Of a stretch of DNA of 42,765 bases, positions 8,272-14,886 are shown one piece after another. This DNA is from an uncultured Eubacteriaceae bacterium. GTDB taxonomy: Bacteria > Bacillota > Clostridia > Peptostreptococcales > Anaerovoracaceae. The translations under genes were made by a program, and so were the position numbers. Location: assembly GCA_903789635.1 (NCBI GenBank), contig CAIFEY010000027.1, forward strand, positions 1 through 42,765. Reading direction: 5' to 3'. Under the pieces are notes generated by a model. It was not told the origin of the DNA. It worked only from the letters and a program-made list of their open reading frames with translations, and did not search any database. The number at the start of each line of letters is the position of its first letter. The first letter of the stretch is position 1.

Positions 8272-9606
8272 CTAGAGGGTGATCAGTCCATCGCTCAAAA
8301 GCCTGCTCAGGGACATCATGACGCCGAGCTTGGAGTGCTCGTAGGTCAGGCCGCCCTGGAAGTACACGATGTACGGCGGGCGGATCGGGGCGTCGGCGGA
8401 GAGCTCGATGGACGAGCCCTGGACGAACGCGCCGGCGGCCATGACGACCTGGTCCTCGTAGCCGGGCATGTCCCACGGCTCCGGGGAGACGTAGGCATCG
8501 ACGGCCGCTGCCGCCTGCACGCCCTGGCAGAACGCGACGACCGCTTCTTTGGAGCCGAGCTTGACGCTCTGGATGATGTCGCTGCGCACGTCATCAAGCG
8601 ACGGGCAGATCTCGTAGCCGAGGCTGCTGTAGACCTGGCCGCAGAGGATCGCGCCTTTGGCGGCGTTGACGGTCACGGCCGGGGCCTCGAACAGGCCCTG
8701 CAGGATCGTCCGGGACTGGCCGAACATCAGGCCGCACTCCCCGCCGATGCCTGGGCAGGTTAACCGGTAGGAAATCTGGTCTACCAGATCCTTTCTGCCG
8801 ACGACGTAGCCGCCGGAGAGCGCCAGGCCGCCGCCCGGGTTCTTGATCAGGGAGCCCGCCATGATGTCGGTTCCGACGTCGGTCGGCTCGAGGATGTCGA
8901 GAAACTCGCCGTAGCAGTTGTCCGCCATCGTGATGATGTCAGGGTTTACGCTGTGGACCGCCTCGTTGAACGCGCGGACCTGGTCGATGCCGATGGCCTT
9001 TCGCCAGGAATAGCCGGTCGAGCGCTGGATGCAGCACATTTTTGTATTTGACTTGATCGCCTTCTTCACGCCCTCGATGTCGATGCTGCCGTCAGGAAGG
9101 AGCTCGACCTGGTCGTACTTAATGCCAAAGTCGTTCAGGGAGCCCATACCCTCGCCGCGGATGCCGATGACGTCCTCGAGCGTGTCGTACGGGCCGCCGC
9201 TGCAGTAGATGACCTCGTCGCCCGGGCGCAGGATGCCCTGCAGGGTGATGGACAGCGCGTGCGTGCCGTTTACGATCTGCGTGCGCACGAGCGCCGCCTC
9301 CGTGTGGAAGACGTCGGAATAGACCTTCTCGATGCCCTCGCGGCCCGGGTCGTCGTAGCCGTAGCCCGTGTTCCAGTTGAAGTGCATGTCGCTGATGTTG
9401 TTCTTCTGGAACGCCGCCACCACCTTATACTGGTTGTACTCGCGGATGCGGTCGAGCGTCTTGAAGCGGTCCCTGACCTTCTCCTCCGCAGCGTCGGTGA
9501 GGTCGACTGCGCGGGGATCCATGCCGAAGTTACTCTTCAGCATGCCGTCGATCGCGGCGCGCATGTCTGCTTCACTCACCCGTTCTTCCCTTGTCGTCAT
9601 ATCCAT
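8272..9606 (-). CDS. ynbB: Methionine gamma-lyase-like PLP protein (aluminium-resistance family)
   Basis: A 444-residue PLP-dependent enzyme of the YnbB family, normally annotated as methionine gamma-lyase family or aluminium resistance protein. The fold-type I pattern is visible: the FNWNTGYGYDDPGREGIE segment (about 76-93), the aspartate region TMADNCYGEF (about 228-237) and the probable Schiff-base lysine in GSLIKNPGGG (about 252-261). The enzyme presumably acts on sulfur amino acids; its real substrate is uncertain even in studied species. In many Clostridia this gene lies next to miaA/mutL, as here. AAGGAA precedes the ATG at 9606, and a second ATG two codons later is also possible. Confidence 0.9.
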   Translation of the reverse strand: MDMTTREERVSEADMRAAIDGMLKSNFGMDPRAVDLTDAAEEKVRDRFKTLDRIREYNQYKVVAAFQKNNISDMHFNWNTGYGYDDPGREGIEKVYSDVFHTEAALVRTQIVNGTHALSITLQGILRPGDEVIYCSGGPYDTLEDVIGIRGEGMGSLNDFGIKYDQVELLPDGSIDIEGVKKAIKSNTKMCCIQRSTGYSWRKAIGIDQVRAFNEAVHSVNPDIITMADNCYGEFLDILEPTDVGTDIMAGSLIKNPGGGLALSGGYVVGRKDLVDQISYRLTCPGIGGECGLMFGQSRTILQGLFEAPAVTVNAAKGAILCGQVYSSLGYEICPSLDDVRSDIIQSVKLGSKEAVVAFCQGVQAAAAVDAYVSPEPWDMPGYEDQVVMAAGAFVQGSSIELSADAPIRPPYIVYFQGGLTYEHSKLGVMMSLSRLLSDGLITL

Positions 9607-9993
9607 ACTGTATATTTCCTTCCCTCTTCTCGTTTTCCTTAATCGAATCCGTTCGATAATTCATTGAAAATTCATATTGTTACGTGATTCCGGCGGTTTT
9701 CGCATACGGGACGTCGCCGCTCCAGCCGCGGGGCGCAACTGCTTGGACACGGCGCCGCCGCCAAGTGCAGTTGTTTGGACGCCGCGCCGCAGACACTCAG
9801 ACGCCAGGCGCTGTCGTTCGGCGTTCCGAGCGCGGTGTTTCGGACGGTCGAATGCCGGCGTTCGTTGCGTCACAGGCGGCTGCCGGAGGTTTTCTGCGCG
9901 GTTTTCAGGGCGCGGCGGCGGTGTTTTCCGCGCGTCCGGGGGCTCCGAAACCAGGCCTGCCAGCAGGGCCGGCGGCGTTGGTTGACCGGATAA
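9607..9993. other. GC-rich non-coding spacer with hairpin
   Basis: No supported gene. Both strands have open frames, as expected at this GC content, but with repetitive Arg/Ala/Gly composition. A hairpin with a two-base bulge spans about 9738-9776 (CAACTGC-TTGG against CCAAGTGCAGTTG), and the sequence after it half repeats the same motif. There is no T-run, so it is not a standard terminator. Confidence 0.45.
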
Positions 9994-11157
9994 TTATTTT
10001 GTCGACTTATCCGGATCGACGTGCCTGGCGTAGGCCTCGGACTCCTTGCGCTCCTCTTCCCATTCCATGCCTTTCACGAGGTCGCGGCGGACGTGCTGCT
10101 TCTGGCGGGCGTAGAGCTGGGTCGTCGTGACCTGGTCGTGGTCCAGCAGGGCGGCGACGTCGTAAATGGAATTTCCGCGCCCGATCAGGCTCGTCGCGGC
10201 GGTGGCCCTGAGTTTATGCGGGCTGTAGCCTGCGCGGCGGCTCGTGTTCATGGCGATGGACGTGTACTTTTTTACGCAGGTTCGGATCTGCCGGCCCGTC
10301 ATGCGGTGATTCTGCAGCGACAAAAACAGCGCGTCCCGATCGCGTTCCTCGAGCAGGTCGTCGTGCGGCCGCTCCTCCTGGATGTACTCGCGGATGACCT
10401 CCTCGACCGAGCGGTTCAGCGGCATCAGCGACTCCTTGCCGCGCTTCCTGTAGATTTTGAACTCTCCGCGGTCGAAGTTGAACGAGCTCACATTCAGCTG
10501 CTGCAGCTCGCTGAGCCTCAGGCCGTACGTCAGGAACAGGACGAGGATCGCCTTGTCCCTGTACTTGGTCTTCTCCCAGTAGCTGCGTTCATGGCTGGTC
10601 AGCCCCTCGCCGTTCGTCACCGCGTCCAGCATGACCATGACCTCGTCGTCGTTCAGCGCCATGACCTCGTGCTCGCTCGCCTTCTGCACCCGGATCGGGT
10701 TGAAGCCGTCCGTGATGTTCTTCTCGAGGAGCCCGTCGCGGTAGAGCTGCTTGAACAGCACCGAGAGCGAGGCCTTCTTGCGGGCGAGTGAATAATTGCC
10801 GTTCTCGTAGATGTATGCGTGGTTGTCACGCTCCACCTTATACTGCCTGCACCAGTTCAGGAACTCGTTCACGTCCTGCGCCCGGATTTTCCTGAACTCC
10901 TCCAGCGTGACCTGCGCCGTGTCGACCGCCTGCGTGAAGTCCGTGACATTTACCAAATACTGGAAAAAGAAGTGCACATCCTGCAGATACGCGAGCTGCG
11001 TCGCCGGCAGCACATTTCCCCGCAAATAGAGAAAAAACCCACGCATCCACGTCGGCAGCGCCCTCTGCACGCGTTCGCTCTCCAGGAAAAGCTCCTTCTC
11101 CTTCTCGACCACGTTGTCCGGCCGATCCGTCTTGTTCTGAATCTTTACCGAATCCAT
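9994..11157 (-). CDS. Tyrosine recombinase / site-specific integrase
   Basis: A 387-residue XerC/D-type tyrosine recombinase. It has an N-terminal SAM-like core-binding domain (about 35-150) and a C-terminal catalytic domain (about 175-360). The catalytic set is visible: Arg in GLRLSE (R214), HKLR (H314, R317), LLDH (H340) and nucleophile Tyr in QLYARQ (Y349). The start at 11157 follows GGAGG; an in-frame extension of 49 codons comes from a 57-bp tandem repeat and is probably untranslated. It sits among housekeeping genes on the same strand, without other phage or transposon genes. It may be a resident chromosomal recombinase of the kind often found beside miaA/lexA in Clostridia rather than an active element. 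Its target site is unknown. Confidence 0.9.
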   Translation of the reverse strand: MDSVKIQNKTDRPDNVVEKEKELFLESERVQRALPTWMRGFFLYLRGNVLPATQLAYLQDVHFFFQYLVNVTDFTQAVDTAQVTLEEFRKIRAQDVNEFLNWCRQYKVERDNHAYIYENGNYSLARKKASLSVLFKQLYRDGLLEKNITDGFNPIRVQKASEHEVMALNDDEVMVMLDAVTNGEGLTSHERSYWEKTKYRDKAILVLFLTYGLRLSELQQLNVSSFNFDRGEFKIYRKRGKESLMPLNRSVEEVIREYIQEERPHDDLLEERDRDALFLSLQNHRMTGRQIRTCVKKYTSIAMNTSRRAGYSPHKLRATAATSLIGRGNSIYDVAALLDHDQVTTTQLYARQKQHVRRDLVKGMEWEEERKESEAYARHVDPDKSTK

Positions 11158-11179
11158 CGGTTTTCCCTCCTTCCTCTTA

Positions 11180-11326
11180 GACAAAGTCCACCCGCCCCGG
11201 CGCAACAGCTTCCCCGCCGCCAGGCATTGTCTTTCCGACAAAATCCATCCGCCCAGGCGCACCAGCTTTCCCGCCGCCAGGCACTGCCCTCCGACAAAGT
11301 CCACAAGCTCAATTCCACCAGCTTTC
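11180..11326. repeat. 56/57-bp tandem repeat, 2.6 copies
   Basis: Units start at 11180, 11237 and 11293, each opening with GACAAARTCCA and followed by a CRCCAGCTTYCCCGCCGCC-type core. Copies 1 and 2 are about 85% identical; the third is truncated. The array lies between miaA and the recombinase and preserves an open frame in the recombinase phase. Confidence 0.8.
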
Positions 11327-11366
11327 TATTAACGGTGTTATTGCCTTGTTAATATTTTGACGAATA

Positions 11367-12326
11367 TTACACATCCGCCTCTGCGCCGTATGCGAACGCC
11401 CGGACATCTTCAAAAATCGCCTCCAGGCACGATTCCGCGTCCTCGTACTCGCTGATGTTGAACCAGTGCATGTCCTTGTAGCGCCGGAACCACGTCATCT
11501 GCCGCTTCGCGAAGTGGCGGGTGTTGCGCTTGATCAGATCGACGGCCTCGTCCAGCGGGTATTCCCCGTGCAGGTATCCGATCATCTCCTTGTAGCCGAT
11601 GCCCTTCATCGAGATGTGCTCCTCCTCGAGCCCCATCGCGAGCAGACGCCGAACCTCGTCCTCGAGGCCCTGTTCCATCAGGATGTCGACGCGCAGGTTG
11701 ATGCGGTCGTAGAGCTCCTGACGGTCGCGCGCGAGCCCGATCAAAAGGAAGTCGTAATCCGGATTCCGCTTCGGCTCCCCGCTGAAATCGCGCCACTTTC
11801 CGCCGCTCTCCGCGACCTCCAGGGCCCGGATCACGCGCTTGACGTTGTTCGGGTGGATGTGCTCCGCGGCCGCCGGGTCCTTCCCGCGCAAAACCTCGTG
11901 CAGCGCCTCGTTCCCGTTCTCCCTGGCGAACGCCTCCCAGGCCTCGCGGCGCTTCGGATCTTCCGGCGGGCGGCTGAAGTCCAGGTCATACAAAATTCCG
12001 TCGAGGTAGAGCCCCGTGCCGCCCGCGACGATCGGGAGCTTCCCGCGCGAGCCGATATCCGCGATGCACGGCTTCGCGAGCTCCGCGTACCTCGCCGCCG
12101 AGAACGGCTCCCTCGGGTCGATGCAGTCGATCAGGTGGTGCACCGCCTGCGCCTGCTCCTCCGGCGTCGGCTTGGCCGAGCCGATGTCCATGAACTTGTA
12201 AAGCTGCATGGAATCGCAGGAGACGATCTCCCCGTTGAACTTCTTCGCAATCTCGATGGCAAAGCTGGTCTTTCCCACCGCCGTAGGGCCGCAGACCGCG
12301 ACCACCTTCTGCCTGGAACCTGTCAT
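11367..12326 (-). CDS. miaA: tRNA dimethylallyltransferase MiaA
   Basis: A 319-residue enzyme that transfers a dimethylallyl group from DMAPP to N6 of A37 in tRNAs reading UNN codons. The P-loop GPTAVGKT (13-20), the DSMQLYK segment (about 38-44), the GSAKPT region, IDPREPFSAARY (about 68-79) and IVAGGTGLYLDGILY (about 99-113) are standard MiaA motifs, and the length is typical. GAGAGGAG precedes the ATG. It belongs to the mutS-mutL-miaA cluster found in many bacteria, here split from mutL by about 2.5 kb of non-coding repeats. Its own promoter probably lies at about 12486. Confidence 0.96.
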   Translation of the reverse strand: MTGSRQKVVAVCGPTAVGKTSFAIEIAKKFNGEIVSCDSMQLYKFMDIGSAKPTPEEQAQAVHHLIDCIDPREPFSAARYAELAKPCIADIGSRGKLPIVAGGTGLYLDGILYDLDFSRPPEDPKRREAWEAFARENGNEALHEVLRGKDPAAAEHIHPNNVKRVIRALEVAESGGKWRDFSGEPKRNPDYDFLLIGLARDRQELYDRINLRVDILMEQGLEDEVRRLLAMGLEEEHISMKGIGYKEMIGYLHGEYPLDEAVDLIKRNTRHFAKRQMTWFRRYKDMHWFNISEYEDAESCLEAIFEDVRAFAYGAEADV

Positions 12327-12454
12327 GTACTCCTCTCCGTTTCTCTGCTATGTCGGGTTCTGCGTTCTGCCGCCCCCGCCTGAAAACCGGCGGACGTCTC
12401 CGCATTGAAAGATGCGGACTACGGTGCCTGGTTTTCCCGTTTCCTCAAATTAAC

Positions 12455-12491
12455 AGGGCTGCATGATCGCAGCCCCTTACTATTTAGTATA
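12455..12491 (-). promoter_or_regulatory. Probable miaA promoter element and leader hairpin
   Basis: TATACT (12486-12491, minus strand) could be a -10 box; no good -35 was found. Just downstream is a 7-bp hairpin, GGGCTGC/GCAGCCC (about 12455-12474), and a second stem around CCGCAT/ATGCGG (about 12395-12415) before the start codon. These could be leader structures. Confidence 0.4.
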
Positions 12492-12499
12492 CCATTTTC

Positions 12500-12720
12500 C
12501 CGCCATTCGCGCCACCCTGGCTGGTTCTGTCGAAACAAGCCGGCGGCGCTGCCCTGGTGAATTATGCGGATCAAGCCGCCCGCGCGGCATCATGGCGCGA
12601 ACCCGTCGGCGCACCACCAGGCAAGTGCTGATGAAAGAAGGTGCCGGTGCGCCACCCGGGCGATTTCTGTGGAAGAATGACGCTCGCGTGCTACCCTGGC
12701 TAATTCTGTAGAAGAAAGCC
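12500..12720. repeat. Degenerate tandem repeats upstream of miaA
   Basis: Three or four imperfect units, with spacing varying around 50-70 bp, contain CCCTGGYTRATTCTGT-like and GAAGAAAGCCGCCG-like blocks. Open frames across it look like by-products of the repeat. Confidence 0.5.
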
Positions 12721-12768
12721 GCCGCCGCCTGCCGAAGTCCGCCTCTACTGCGGTGCGAAACCGTGGAT

Positions 12769-13263
12769 GCTTTTCGAACGCGCCGATCACGGCAGACACG
12801 CTGAGCGCAGCAGACACGTTGGGTAAGAAGCGCTTGGTGAGGGCGCGTGTATACTGCATCCGCCGCTCTGTATTTCGGAAAATCACTTCCCGTTTTGCCC
12901 TTTCCGACACCGTCTTCCGTTTCTTCGGATTATCTTCTCCCTGATCAGGAATTCCGACTTATCCCTGCTGCGAACAGGCTGAATCTGTCGGCGCATGCAT
13001 CCCTTTCGGCCGACACCGACTCTGTTCATCCAGAAATGATTGCACAATTGCTATCGATCAGTCGTTTGCAGCTATTGGTTATATCGAATATGCCTTCGAG
13101 ATCAACTCTTTGGCGATATCCCATCGATCCATTGCTAATTTCATTTCCTCAGGTTTTCGGAAAGTGCCCCTCCAACCCCTGCAATTCCGAGTTATTTATT
13201 TCACAATCGGAAAAGATGTGTTGAGGTCGGCGCTTTCCGAACGCGCCGATCACGGCAGGCACG
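12769..13263. repeat. Dispersed direct repeat (32 bp, about 460 bp apart)
   Basis: A block reading GCTTTYCGAACGCGCCGATC and continuing ACGGCAGRCACG occurs at 12769-12800 and 13232-13263 with two mismatches. Weaker similarity continues for about 50 bp (ending near GGTGA). No gene was found between the copies. Confidence 0.75.
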
Positions 13264-13886
13264 GTGGGCACAGCTGACGCGCTGAATACAGAAGTGCTCG
13301 GTGAGAAGCGGAACGCGAAGTGTGAATGAATGAAAGTGGGCGTGCGGCCAGAGAGAAGTGAGCCCTCGCGGACAACCGCGCTCCCCGCCAACTTCTTACT
13401 ATTGGACAATAACACTCAATAGCAAGAAGAAACCGGAAATCTTCTTGGATATTGAATTTAATTCAAAATATAAGAAGCGCGCTCCCTACCGGATCAGGGC
13501 AATCCTAAATTATCAGAAAACTATCGGCGCCAATTATAGCGAAATTGCAGTTGGTGCGCAGGCATGGGATCGCGGCGCGGCGAATCCGCATGCATTCGCC
13601 AGGAAGCGGCCGAATATAATGAATGCGGATTCGCTGTCATGCGGGGAATGTGACTGCATGCGAGCTATACCTGACCGCCCGCTGCGACGATGCCGAAGCG
13701 CTGAGGCGAAAACAGCCTTTGACTGGCTTCCTATCAGCGAATTTTTTCGAGAAATTCACGAAGATTTCCCGAAAGTTCTTGCTTTTGATCCTTAATCACG
13801 AAATGTAAGAAATACCGCCAGATCACCGGGTTTATGGAGGTTGTTTAAGAACGGCAAAATTATTCCTATCGTCCACCTGCACCGCC
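13264..13886. other. Non-coding stretch, mixed composition
   Basis: No supported gene. It has an 8-bp hairpin at about 13422-13446 (CAAGAAGA/TCTTCTTG) and a short AT palindrome (TTGAATTTAATTCAA) in an AT-richer stretch around 13400-13560. Possible decayed sequence. Confidence 0.35.
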
Positions 13887-14766
13887 CGAATTCTTGCGAA
13901 GCACGTCTTCGCGCGTGGCGGAACCATCCTCCCACGGCCGCACTGCCCCGCGGACAATCACCGCTCCCCGCCGACCATCACCCCAAACCAGCAGGCCGTG
14001 GATCTCGAGAAGTTTTTACTTGTGCATTCAGCGGGTCGCGCGGGCGGAACCATCCTCCCACGGCCGCACTGCCCTGCGGACAACCGCACTCCCCGCCAAC
14101 CATTACCCCAAACCAGCAGGCCGCGGGTCTCGAGAAGTTTTTACTTGTGCATTCAGCGGGTCGTGCGGTATGCAGGGAGGAGGCCGTTCGTGAAAACTGA
14201 GAACGCCGTCCGCATATTAATGGGGAGACCACCTGCGTAATGCTGTCGCCCTCACGATTCGCAAGCAGAATGCGCCGCGAGAGTGATGGGGACTGCTTAT
14301 GCTTTTTCGGCCCAAGAGAGCGAGCCCGTGAGGGCGACGCTCGATTGGCCTGCCGAAAGTCGTATCATAGGCCGAATTCTTGCGAAGCACGTGTTCGCGC
14401 GTGTCGAAACCATCCCCCGCGGCCGCACTGCCCCGCGAACAACCGCACTCCCCGCCAATCATTACCCCCAAAACAGTACGCCGTGGATCTCGCGAAGTTC
14501 TTACCTGTGCATTCAGCGGGTCGCGCGGTATGCAGGGAGGAGGCCGTTCGTGAAAACTGAGAACGCCGTCCGCATATTAATGGGGAGACCACCTGCACTG
14601 TGCGAATTCTTGCGAAGCACGTGTTCGCGCGTGTCGAAACCATCCCCCGCGGCCGCACTGCCCCGCGGACAATCATCGCTCCCCGCCGACCATCACCCCA
14701 AACCAGCAGGCCGTGGATCTCGATAAATTCTTCCTTGTGTATTCAGCAAGTCGTGCGCATGTTAAC
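13887..14766 (+). repeat. Tandem array of decayed, inverted mutL 3'-end copies
   Basis: Four units run head to tail (about 13887-14040, 14041-14236, 14372-14596, 14601-14766). Each contains a block around GATCTCGAGAAGTT plus a CAT/TATTCAGC..GTCG tail that matches the last codons and 3' flank of mutL, but on the plus strand. Translated in that phase it reads CPADNHRSPPTITPNQQ followed by DLEKF, compared with CPHGRPTFIRF..DLEKF in MutL. Units 1, 3 and 4 begin with a conserved GAATTCTTGCGAAGCACG block. Positions 14166-14236 and 14526-14596 are identical over 71 bp. Confidence 0.75.
14245..14358 (+). other. Candidate structured RNA element with GTGA tetraloop
   Basis: This 114-bp segment lies inside an insertion within the repeat array. 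On the plus strand it folds as TTTCGGC(14305-14311)/GCCGAAA(14352-14358), CCAA/TTGG, a GA/GA internal loop, GAGCG/CGCTC, an A/GA internal loop and GCCC-GTGA-GGGC (14324-14335). GNRA-type loop and tandem G-A mismatches are typical of real RNA. A second 12-bp segment, GTCGCCCTCACG (14245-14256), is perfectly complementary to 14327-14338 and would break the apical hairpin, giving two alternative folds. No known family recognised. Confidence 0.4.
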
Positions 14767-14886
14767 GGGGCGGTCATGTGCGCTGCCTGAACTCTTGCGG
14801 AGCACGTGTTCAGGCAGCGTACGTGACCGCCCCTGTAAAGAAAGCGCACGACTTATTGAATGCGGCGGAAGAACTTCTCGAGATCC
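14715..14886. repeat. Large palindrome fusing mutL 3' end to its inverted copy
   Basis: The centre is a 26-bp stem (14767-14792 with 14808-14833) with two G-T wobbles and a 15-nt loop. Similarity continues outward so that 14715-14792 and the complement of 14808-14886 are near-identical over about 78 bp. The right arm includes the last ~34 nt of mutL. The inner stem may act as the mutL terminator, although it has no T-run. Confidence 0.8.

Noticed and set aside
11158-11304. 49-residue N-terminal extension of the recombinase
   Set aside because: It comes from the 56/57-bp tandem repeat; GGAGG before 11157 marks the real start.
13358-13795. 145-codon plus-strand frame in the mutL-miaA spacer
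   Set aside because: Codon use unlike the real genes, no ribosome site, no recognisable product.
13887-14766. CRISPR array
   Set aside because: Units are over 150 bp, diverged, without short uniform repeats and unique spacers, and no cas gene is nearby.
14767-14833. Integron attC site
   Set aside because: The hairpin lacks the conserved RYYYAAC/GTTRRRY ends, and no integron integrase or cassette is present.
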